Of a stretch of DNA of 42,257 bases, positions 17,876 through 25,375 are shown piece by piece (position 1 is the stretch's first letter; the number at the start of each line of letters is the position of its first letter). Where the stretch lies: positions 1 to 42,257 of the forward strand of contig VGVR01000031.1 of the NCBI GenBank assembly GCA_016873995.1, given 5' to 3'. Source of the DNA: Gemmatimonadota bacterium. Lineage in GTDB: Bacteria > Gemmatimonadota > Gemmatimonadetes > Longimicrobiales > Gaopeijiaceae. The notes beneath the pieces are model-generated. The model did no database searches. It was given only the letters and a program-made list of their open reading frames with translations, and was not told the DNA's origin. Made by a program: the position numbers and the translations under genes.

Positions 17876-19516
17876 GTGACGCCGGCCGTCGCGAAGGGGT
17901 CGGCGGGCCGGCTGGGTGCGCTCGCCGGCGAGCTCAAGTCGCTGCGCGAGCGCCTGCGTGCGGGGGGTGGCAAGACGCGCATCGAGCGCCAGCACGAGCA
18001 GGGAAAGCTGACCGCCCGGGAACGCGTGGCGCTGCTGCTCGACGCGGGGGAGCCGTCGTTCGAGATCGGGCTCCTCGTGGCGCATGATCTCTACGACGGA
18101 CAAGCGCCGGCTGCCGGGGTGGTCACGTGTGTGGGCCGCATTGCCGGCCGAGAAGCCGTCGTGGTCGCGAACGACGCCACGGTGAAGGCGGGGTCGTGGT
18201 GGCCAGAGACCATCAAGAAGATCCTGCGCGCGCAGGAAGTCGCGATGCGCTCGCGCGTTCCGATCGTGTACTTGGTGGACTCGGCTGGGGTGAACCTCCC
18301 CTATCAAGGCGGCGTCTTCCCCGGCCAGTACGGAGCGGCGCGGATCTTCTTCTACAACTCGGTGATGCGGCGTTACCTGCGCATTCCACAGTTCGCCGCC
18401 GTCATGGGCCCGTGCATCGCGGGCGGTGCGTACCTGCCCGCGCTCTCCGACGTGATCCTGATGGTGGAGGGCACCTCGTTCATGGGGCTCGGGGGGCCGA
18501 ACCTCGTGAAGGGTGCCACGGGGAAGGTGGTTGCGGCCGAGGAGCTCGGGGGCGCGCGCGTGCACACCGAGGTGAGCGCGGTTGCGCACTACATGGTGAA
18601 GGACGACCACGCCTGTATCGATCGGCTCCGTCACCTGGTTGCCGAGCTTCCGCTCCCGTCGATCCCGTCGACGCGCGCGCCCACGACACCCAAGCGCATC
18701 GCATACGAGCTGTACGACCTCATGCCGGACGACCACCGCCAGCCTTACGACATGCGGGCGGCGCTCGAGTGTATTCTGGACGGTGAGGGGCTGGACGAGT
18801 TCCAGCCCGGCCACGCGCCCGAGATGATCTGCGGCACGGCATACCTGGACGGCATCGCCGTCGGCGTCATCGCAAACGCCCGCGGCATGTTCAAGAACCC
18901 CGCCGGTGGCCCGCCGCACTTCGGCGGCATCGTCTACGCGGAGACCGCGCGTAAGGTCGCCTATTTCATCGAGATGATGGACCGCCATCGCACTCCGCTC
19001 GTCTTCGTGCAGGACGTATCCGGGTTCATGGTGGGACCCGACGCGGAGCACTCGGGAATCATCCGGGCAGGCGCGGAGTTCGTCGAATCGATGGCGACGG
19101 CGACGGTGCCCAAGCTCGTGCTGACGCTCAACCATGCGTCGGGTGCGGGTTACTACGCGATGGCCGGGCAGGGCTTCGATCCCGACTTCATCGTTTCGCT
19201 CCCGACGGGAAGGATGGGCGTCATGGAAGGCGAGAGCGCCGTCATGGCGCTCTTCAGCGCACAGCTCGCCAAGCTCGAGGAAGCGGGGGTTCCCGTGGAC
19301 GAGGACCTCGCGTCCAAGATGGACGAGGTGCGCGCAGACTACGAGCACCAGCTCGACGCGCGCTTCGCGGCCGCGCGCGGATTCGTCGACGACGTGCTCC
19401 TCCCCGAAGAGCTGCGCCCCGCGCTCGGCCTCCTGCTGCGGACCGCCCTACAGAACACCGGCCCGCACCTGGGGCCGTTCCAGGTCGGCGGTCCGTTCAC
19501 GCAGGGACCTCTGTGA
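17876..19516 (+). CDS. Acyl-CoA carboxylase carboxyltransferase (beta) subunit
   Basis: About 546 residues, the length of beta subunits of 3-methylcrotonyl-, geranyl- and propionyl-CoA carboxylases. It transfers CO2 from biotin to an acyl-CoA. Both crotonase-fold halves are present: the N-half with YLVDSAGVNLPYQGGVFPG and GPCIAGGAYLPALSD, the C-half with FKNPAGGPPHFGG, FVQDVSGFMVG and NHASGAGYYAMAG. Context with AtuA-like proteins and a hydratase favours a methylcrotonyl- or geranyl-type enzyme (LiuB/AtuC), but this is inference. The biotin-carboxylase/biotin-carrier subunit is not in the window. The GTG start at 17876 is the first reasonable start after the mutase stop; a short gap suggests the same operon. 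Confidence 0.88.
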   Translation: MTPAVAKGSAGRLGALAGELKSLRERLRAGGGKTRIERQHEQGKLTARERVALLLDAGEPSFEIGLLVAHDLYDGQAPAAGVVTCVGRIAGREAVVVANDATVKAGSWWPETIKKILRAQEVAMRSRVPIVYLVDSAGVNLPYQGGVFPGQYGAARIFFYNSVMRRYLRIPQFAAVMGPCIAGGAYLPALSDVILMVEGTSFMGLGGPNLVKGATGKVVAAEELGGARVHTEVSAVAHYMVKDDHACIDRLRHLVAELPLPSIPSTRAPTTPKRIAYELYDLMPDDHRQPYDMRAALECILDGEGLDEFQPGHAPEMICGTAYLDGIAVGVIANARGMFKNPAGGPPHFGGIVYAETARKVAYFIEMMDRHRTPLVFVQDVSGFMVGPDAEHSGIIRAGAEFVESMATATVPKLVLTLNHASGAGYYAMAGQGFDPDFIVSLPTGRMGVMEGESAVMALFSAQLAKLEEAGVPVDEDLASKMDEVRADYEHQLDARFAAARGFVDDVLLPEELRPALGLLLRTALQNTGPHLGPFQVGGPFTQGPL

Positions 19517-20901
19517 GCTTGGCCAGTCCCACGCGGACCGTGCGCGTGGCCGCAGGCCAGGGATTCTGGGGAGACGAGCTCGAGGCGCCCGTGCGGCAGG
19601 TCGAAGGCGGACCCATCGACTACTTGATCCTCGACTATTTGGCCGAGGTCACCATGTCGATCCTGCGCAAGCAGAAGTCCAAGGACGCGAGCGCTGGGTA
19701 CGCGCGGGACTTCGTGGCGCTCATGGAGCGCATCTTTCCCGCCTGCATCGAGCGGCAGATCCGCGTGGTCAGCAACGCGGGAGGCGTGAACTCCGCCGGA
19801 TGTGCGCAGGCGCTCGTCGAGGCGGGGAAGCGCGCCGGCGTAGGCGGGCGCGCCCGCATAGGTCTCGTGACGGGCGACGACCTCATGGACCGCCTCGACG
19901 AGCTGCTCGTGGGCGGGCACGAGCTTCGCCACCTGGAGTCCGGTAGGCCGCTGGCCGAGGTGCGCGCCGCGGTGCAGAGCGCCAACGTCTACCTGGGCGC
20001 CGAGCCGATCGTGCGGGCGCTCGCCCTGGGAGCCGACGTGGTGCTCACGGGCCGCGCCGTCGACGCCGCGCTCACGTATGGGCCCCTGGTGCACGAGTTC
20101 GGCTGGAGGTTCGACGACTGCGACCGGCTGGCCGCGGGTGTGGTGGCGGGTCACCTGAACGAGTGCGGCGCGCAGTCCACCGGCGGGAACTGCATGAAGG
20201 AGTGGTGGACGATCCCGAACCTGGCGGCCGTCGGCTTCCCCATCGTGGAGGCGAGCGCGGACGGAACGTTCGTCGTCACCAAGCATCCGGGTACGGGTGG
20301 ACGCGTCGATCGGGCATCCGTGACCGAGCAGCTCATCTACGAGATCGGTGACCCGTCCGCCTACATGGGTCCGGACGTGATCGCCGACTTCACGACCGTG
20401 GAGCTCGAAGAGGTCGGGCCCGACCGGGTGCGGGTGCACGGCGCGCGGGGAAGGCGTCCGCCCGAGCGCCTGAAGGTGTCGGTGTCGTACGCGGCGGGGT
20501 GGAAGTCCGCCGGCACGCTCACGTTCGCGTGGCCCGATGCGGCGGCCAAAGCGCGCGCGGCCGCACGGGTGCTCCGCGAGCGGCTCGACCGCCTCGGGCT
20601 CCGGTTCGCGGAGACGCACGTCGAGCTGGTAGGCTGGGACTCCACCCACGGGCCGCTCGCCGGAGAGCCACCCGCCGACCTGCCCGAGGTGATGCTGCGC
20701 TACGCCGTGCGCGCCGACGAGCGTGCGCCGGTCGAGCGCTTCACGCGCGAGATCGCGCCGCTGGTGCTGACCGGGCCCCCCTCGGTGACTGGATATGCGA
20801 CGGGTCGCCCACGCGTGGACGAGATCGTGGCGTACTGGCCGGCGCTCATCGAGCGGAGCGCGGTGGAGCCGCACGTGTCCGTCGAGATGCGGCGCGTATG
20901 A
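19513..20901 (+). CDS. AtuA-family protein (DUF1446), N-terminal main domain
   Basis: A 462-residue protein matching the main domain of AtuA-type acyclic-terpene-utilisation proteins: RVAAGQGFWGDELEAPV at the N-terminus, DYLAEVTMSILRKQK, SNAGGVNSAGC, LTGRAVDAALTYGPL and the Cys-bearing ECGAQSTGGNC. AtuA is required for growth on citronellol/geraniol in Pseudomonas, but its reaction is unknown. Here the short C-terminal domain usual in longer AtuA proteins is a separate gene just downstream. The GTG start overlaps the carboxyltransferase stop (GTGA). Position between carboxyltransferase and hydratase supports a role in branched acyl-CoA breakdown; that is inference. Confidence 0.85.
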   Translation: MSLASPTRTVRVAAGQGFWGDELEAPVRQVEGGPIDYLILDYLAEVTMSILRKQKSKDASAGYARDFVALMERIFPACIERQIRVVSNAGGVNSAGCAQALVEAGKRAGVGGRARIGLVTGDDLMDRLDELLVGGHELRHLESGRPLAEVRAAVQSANVYLGAEPIVRALALGADVVLTGRAVDAALTYGPLVHEFGWRFDDCDRLAAGVVAGHLNECGAQSTGGNCMKEWWTIPNLAAVGFPIVEASADGTFVVTKHPGTGGRVDRASVTEQLIYEIGDPSAYMGPDVIADFTTVELEEVGPDRVRVHGARGRRPPERLKVSVSYAAGWKSAGTLTFAWPDAAAKARAAARVLRERLDRLGLRFAETHVELVGWDSTHGPLAGEPPADLPEVMLRYAVRADERAPVERFTREIAPLVLTGPPSVTGYATGRPRVDEIVAYWPALIERSAVEPHVSVEMRRV

Positions 20902-21272
20902 AGCGCGTCTCGCTCGTGCATCTCGCGCACGCTCGCTCGGGCGACAATGGCGACACCGCCAACGTGGGCGTCATCGCCTACGATCCAGCGCACTACGACC
21001 TCCTCCGCAGCGAGGTGACCGCCGAGCGCGTTCGGACTCACCTCGCGCCGCTCGTGCGCGGGCGGGTCGAGCGCTTCGAGCTCCCCAAGGTGCACGCGCT
21101 CAACTTTCTGCTGCACGAGGCGCTGGGCGGTGGGGGCACGCTCTCCCTGCGTACGGACAACCAAGGCAAGGTGCTCTCGTCCGCGCTGCTCCGGCTCGAG
21201 ATCGACGTTCCCGACGATGTCGCACGCGCCGTCGCAGGCCGCGGTCGCGTGCCCGCGGGGTGGAAACCATGA
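20898..21272 (+). CDS. AtuA-like C-terminal (ferredoxin-fold) domain protein
   Basis: A 124-residue protein corresponding to the C-terminal domain of AtuA proteins. It has the signature LAHARSGDNGDTANVGVIAY near the N-terminus and ends in a conserved LRTDNQGKVLSSALLRLEI block (residue run typical of the domain). Its ATG overlaps the stop of the main AtuA-domain gene by 4 bases (ATGA), so the two polypeptides are probably made in equal amounts and assemble. Function unknown. The split is not a frameshift: both ends look clean and the domain boundary is where it is expected. Confidence 0.85.
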   Translation: MKRVSLVHLAHARSGDNGDTANVGVIAYDPAHYDLLRSEVTAERVRTHLAPLVRGRVERFELPKVHALNFLLHEALGGGGTLSLRTDNQGKVLSSALLRLEIDVPDDVARAVAGRGRVPAGWKP

Positions 21273-22051
21273 CCGCGCCGGTACTGCTGGAGTCGACCGA
21301 GGGCGGCGTCGCACGCCTCACGCTGAACCGGCCGGACAAGCGCAATGCCCTGAACGGCGAGCTCGTGCAGGCGCTGAAGGGCGCGCTCGCACGGACTGCG
21401 GTCGACGAGTTTGTGCGCGTGGTGACGATCGCGGGGGCCGGAAAGGACTTCTGCGCCGGCGCGGACCTGGCCGAGCTCGAGCGCGTTGCGAGCCAGGGGT
21501 ACGAGGAGAGCCTGGCCGACGCGCGCTCTCTCGCCTCGCTCTTCGCGCACATGCGGTCGCACCCGCGCCCGCTCGTCGCGCTCGTGCACGGACGCGCGCT
21601 GGCCGGCGGGTGCGGACTCGCCACCGCTTGCGACCTCGTCCTCGCGCGTGAGGACGCGGAGCTCGGTTACCCTGAAGTCCATCTCGGCTTCGTGCCCGCG
21701 CTCGTCATGACGATCCTGAGGCGGAGGGTCGGGGAGGGGCGCGCGTTCGAGCTGGCCGTGCGCGGCGCGCGGCACAGCGCGGCGGAGGCGCGCGACCTCG
21801 GCCTCGTGAACCGCGTCTTCCCGGCCGCCACCTTCGACGCCGACGTGGCGCGTTACGTCGCGGACATCGCCTCGCTCCCGCCGAGTGCGGTGGCGGCGAC
21901 GAAGAGTCTCCTGCATGATCTCGACGCCCTGGGCTTCGAGCGCGGGCTCGAGCGCGCCGCGGAGGTCAACGCGAGAGCGCGCGCGTCGGAGGAGTGCCGC
22001 ACCGGCGTGCGACAGTTCCTGGACAAGTCGAAGCGAGGTGACCGCGCATGA
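21269..22051 (+). CDS. Enoyl-CoA hydratase/isomerase family protein, methylglutaconyl-CoA hydratase-like
   Basis: A 260-residue crotonase-fold enzyme. It has LTLNRPDKRNALN, the oxyanion-hole strand FCAGADLAEL and the second oxyanion block ALAGGCGLATACD, then LGYPEVHLG. Of the two classic hydratase glutamates, the second is present (Glu136) but the first is replaced by Gly116. The same loss is, as I recall, found in LiuC-type methylglutaconyl-CoA hydratases. With the neighbouring carboxyltransferase and AtuA genes this suggests hydration of a glutaconyl-CoA intermediate. ATG at 21269 overlaps the preceding stop (ATGA) and the stop overlaps the next gene's ATG. Fold call is sure; substrate is inferred. 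Confidence 0.88.
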   Translation: MTAPVLLESTEGGVARLTLNRPDKRNALNGELVQALKGALARTAVDEFVRVVTIAGAGKDFCAGADLAELERVASQGYEESLADARSLASLFAHMRSHPRPLVALVHGRALAGGCGLATACDLVLAREDAELGYPEVHLGFVPALVMTILRRRVGEGRAFELAVRGARHSAAEARDLGLVNRVFPAATFDADVARYVADIASLPPSAVAATKSLLHDLDALGFERGLERAAEVNARARASEECRTGVRQFLDKSKRGDRA

Positions 22052-22278
22052 GCCTGCTCCTGGACCGTCGCCCCCGTTCCACCCGATTCCTCGCCTGGAA
22101 GATCCGCATCTTTACCGCTGCGGCGGTGGTCGCCGCCGTCGGCATCGCGCTCGACAACCCGTACGTCACGGGCGTGGCGCTCGCGCTGCTCTTGGTGGGC
22201 ACCGCGCTGCGCTTCCTGCCGGAGCCCCGCCAATCCGCGGGCGAGCCGAAGCCGCCGGAGGACGGCCCGACGCCCTGA
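22048..22278 (+). CDS. Small two-helix membrane protein, unknown function
   Basis: A 76-residue protein with a basic head (LLDRRPRSTRFLAWK), two closely spaced hydrophobic segments (about 19-35 and 39-56) and a Pro/Glu-rich tail. Its ATG overlaps the hydratase stop (ATGA), so it is the last tightly coupled gene of this run. I recognise no family. It may simply ride on the operon or be a membrane partner of it. Confidence 0.6.
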   Translation: MSLLLDRRPRSTRFLAWKIRIFTAAAVVAAVGIALDNPYVTGVALALLLVGTALRFLPEPRQSAGEPKPPEDGPTP

Positions 22279-22417
22279 GCGCCGGGTGACCTTATCCGTC
22301 GTCGCGGCGCCCGCGCGCCGAACGACCTGTCTTGCCTTCGCCGCGCCCCGGGCGCCCTGATCGCCGAACGACCCTTTTCGCCATCCCCTCGCCCCGGCGC
22401 GCACGACAGCGTGAGGC

Positions 22418-23886
22418 GTGGCTCCAGATCCGGTCGCGCTCCTGCAGCAGCACCTCGGCCACCCGGCGTTCCGGCCGGGGCAGGAGGACCTCGTGCGGGC
22501 GGTGCTCGCGGGGCGCGACGCGCTCGGCATCCTCCCCACGGGCGGCGGGAAGAGCGTCTGTTATCAGGTACCAGCCCTCGCGCTCGGTGGGCTCACGCTC
22601 GTGGTCACGCCGCTCGTCTCCCTCATGGAAGACCAGGTCGGCCGTGCGCAGCGGGCGGGGCTTCGGGCGGCACACATGAGCGCCAACCAGCCCGCCGACA
22701 CCCGCCGCACGACGCTCGTGGCGGCGGTCGAGCGTCGGCTCGACGTCCTCTTCGTCGCCCCCGAGCGGCTCGAGCTGGAGGCGTTTCGCGATGCGATCGG
22801 ACGCGCCGACGTACGGCTCCTGGCCGTCGACGAGGCGCACTGCATCAGCGAGTGGGGCCACGACTTCCGGCCCTCCTACCGGCGCATCGGCGTGCTGCGG
22901 AGCGCGCTCTCCTGCCCGACGCTCGCGCTCACCGCGACGGCCACGCCCGCGGTTCGCGACGACGTGCTCGGTAGCCTCGGCCTCGACCGCCCGCTGGTGG
23001 TGGTGCGCTCGTTCGACCGACCCAACCTCTCCTGGTTCGTGCTGCCGGGGCGCTCCGCCGAGGAGCGCATCTCGGCGACGTACGCGCTGCTCCGGAGCAC
23101 GCCCGGGTGCGCGATCGTCTACGCGCCTACGCGCCTACGCGGCGCACGGTCGAGCGCGTACGCGACGGGCTCGCCAACCGGGGCATCCGCACGGAGGCAT
23201 ACCACGCGTGGCTCTTGGGACCAGAGCGCTCGCGCGTGCAGTCCGCGTTCATGGCTGGCGAGTGCCGGGTCGTGGTCGCCACCAACGCGTTCGGCATTGG
23301 GATCGACAAGCCCGACGTGCGCATGGTGGTGCACGTGCAGCTGCCGAGCACGCTCGAAGCCTACTACCAGGAGGCCGGCCGCGCGGGGCGCGACGGAGCC
23401 CCCTCGAAATGCATCGCGTTCCACACGCGCGCGGACCGGCGGCTGGCGCGGTCGTTCATCGATCGCACGCATCCGCCGCGGCGTGCGCTCCGCACCCTGC
23501 AATCCGAGCTGCGGCGGGTAGCCGACCCGAGCGGCATCGTGCATCCGAACGTCGTGCGTCGCGCGGGCCTCGAGTCGGAGCTCGACGAGTGGCTGGAAGA
23601 CACCGGCACCGGGCCGATCGCGGCCCTCGAGCGCGTCGGTGCCGTGCGACGACTGGAGCCCGCCCCGGCCGATACCGCGTCCACCGAGCCGCGACTCGGT
23701 GTCCACACACGGGTGGAGCTCGCGCCGGCGCTCCGCCTCCGTCGGGCCGCACTCGCCAAGGTGGACACGGTGCAGCGCTATGCGCGCACGCGAGGGTGCC
23801 GGCGCCGCGCGCTCCTCCGTTACTTTGGTGAGGAAGCTGCTCGGCGCTGCGGGGCCTGCGACCGCTGCGGCGCCCAGGCTGCCTAG
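22418..23886 (+). pseudogene. recQ: RecQ-type ATP-dependent DNA helicase, frameshifted by an 8-bp duplication
   Basis: 3'-5' superfamily 2 helicase. The first frame (from GTG 22418, with GTGAGG upstream) has Walker A TGGGKS, LVSLMEDQV, the DEAH box VDEAHCISEWGHDFRP and TATATPAVRDDV. After CAIVYAPTR it loses sense; a second frame, open from 23107, continues with [46 protein letters not shown] and a C-terminal zinc cluster CGACDRCG. The switch falls on two tandem GCGCCTAC units. Removing one gives a single 486-residue frame, a compact RecQ without an HRDC domain. So the gene is either recently broken, phase-variable or misread in sequencing. It sits oddly inside an acyl-CoA cluster. Confidence 0.88.
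23123..23138 (+). repeat. Tandem 8-bp duplication (GCGCCTAC x2) breaking recQ
   Basis: Units lie at 23123-23130 and 23131-23138, followed by GCGGCGC. The extra 8 bases shift the frame within the motif YAPTRRTVE; one copy restores the expected helicase sequence exactly. Confidence 0.9.
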
Positions 23887-23900
23887 CCAAGGCCTTCGCC

Positions 23901-25115
23901 ATGGACAGATATCTCACCCCGGCGCACCACGAGCTTCGCGAGGGCGTGGCGGAGTTCGCTCGCGCCACGATCGCGCCCGTCGCGCGCGCCCACGACGAGA
24001 GCGGTGAGTTCCCCTGGAAGACCGTGGCCGCCATCGCGCGGCGCGGCCTCCTCGGTGTGCCGATGCCCGTGGAGATCGGCGGGATGGGCGTCGATACGCT
24101 CGGCTACATCCTGGTGATCGAGGAGCTGGCAAAGGTCGATGCCAGCCATGCGATCAGGGTGTCGGCGCATACCACGCTCGGCACGTCACCCATCGCTGCG
24201 TTCGGCGCGCCCGAGCAGCAGGAGCGCTTCGTGCCGCCGCTCGCGCGCGGGGAGGTGTTGGGCGGGTTCGGGCTCACCGAGGCCAACGCCGGCTCCGACG
24301 CCTCGGGGACCCGCACGCGGGCGACCAAAGCCGACGGCGGGTATCGCTTGAACGGCGGCAAGATGTTCATCACCAACGCGGGTGTAGGCGAAATCTTCGT
24401 TGTCACCGCGGTGACGGACCCCTCGGCCCGCACGCACGGCATCTCGAGTTTCATCGTGTGCAAGCCGACCGCCGAGCTCGAGGCCGCGAACGCTGCCGGC
24501 TTCGGGCACCGCGCCGATCTCCCTTTCAGCGACGGGTTCCGCGCCGCCAAGGCGGAAGACAAGATGGGGTGGCGCGCATCCGACACGCGCGAGCTGATCC
24601 TGGAGGATGTGTTCGTGCCGGAGGACCAGCGGCTTGGTGACGAGGGTCGCGGGTTCACGAACTTCATGAAGACGCTCGACGCGGGCCGCATCGGCATCGC
24701 CGCACTGTCGCTCGGGCTGGCCGAGGCCTCGCTCGAGATAGGCGTCCGCTACGCCGGAACGCGCGAGCAGTTCGGGCAGGCAGTGTGGGACTTCCAGCCC
24801 ATCCAGTTCCGGCTCGCCGACCTGGCCACCGACATCGAGGCCGGCCGCCATCTGGCGTACCACGCCGCTTGGCTGAAGGACCGCGGAGAGCCGCACTCGA
24901 AGCAGGCCGCCATGGCCAAGCTCTTCTGCTCCGAGCTGGCCATGCGGGCCACGCTGGGCGCCATCCAAGTGATGGGTGCGGCCGGGTACACCAGCGACTA
25001 CCCCGTCGAGCGCATGATGCGCGACGCCAAGATCTGCGAGATCGGAGAGGGCACGAACGAGACCCAGCGACTCGTGATCGCGCGCCACGTGGCTGCCGAG
25101 CTGGCAGGTCACTAG
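23901..25115 (+). CDS. Acyl-CoA dehydrogenase
   Basis: A 404-residue FAD enzyme that introduces the alpha-beta double bond into acyl-CoAs. It has the usual three-part fold: N-terminal helices (LREGVAEFAR), FAD-binding beta domain (GFGLTEANAGSDASG, LNGGKMFITNAG) and C-terminal helical domain (QFGQAVWDFQPIQFRLADLA split by family order, QVMGAAGYTSDYPVERMMRD). The catalytic base is probably Glu383 in IGEGTNETQ, the short-chain/butyryl-CoA position. Located 14 bases after recQ and in the same direction as the mutase-carboxylase run, it could oxidise butyryl-CoA made by the mutase, or isovaleryl- or citronellyl-type CoA. Exact substrate is not visible. Start ATG 23901 has only a weak ribosome site. 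Confidence 0.92.
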   Translation: MDRYLTPAHHELREGVAEFARATIAPVARAHDESGEFPWKTVAAIARRGLLGVPMPVEIGGMGVDTLGYILVIEELAKVDASHAIRVSAHTTLGTSPIAAFGAPEQQERFVPPLARGEVLGGFGLTEANAGSDASGTRTRATKADGGYRLNGGKMFITNAGVGEIFVVTAVTDPSARTHGISSFIVCKPTAELEAANAAGFGHRADLPFSDGFRAAKAEDKMGWRASDTRELILEDVFVPEDQRLGDEGRGFTNFMKTLDAGRIGIAALSLGLAEASLEIGVRYAGTREQFGQAVWDFQPIQFRLADLATDIEAGRHLAYHAAWLKDRGEPHSKQAAMAKLFCSELAMRATLGAIQVMGAAGYTSDYPVERMMRDAKICEIGEGTNETQRLVIARHVAAELAGH

Positions 25116-25375
25116 GTCGGCGGCCCCCCATCCGCACGCGCCGTCCGCGGAACCTCTTGGGGCTGCCGCAACTATACGTTTCTCATTACGTCGTACCGTG
25201 GCGGTAGGCGGTGTGCGTCCAAGCGCTGGCGCGGACGCCGCCGCACCGCACCCGTGACACCGGAGGCCTGGCGGTCGCCTGCCCTGTCGCACCCGCCGCC
25301 GGCGGGGGGCAGGCTCGGGACGTGCCCGGTGCCGGTTCGGGTCGAGCGGCACGACCACACAAATCGGAGACTGAT

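Noticed and set aside
22279..22417. Promoter or repeat element before recQ
   Set aside because: Only a 12-base direct repeat (CGCCGAACGACC at 22317 and 22362) is seen; no promoter-like boxes.
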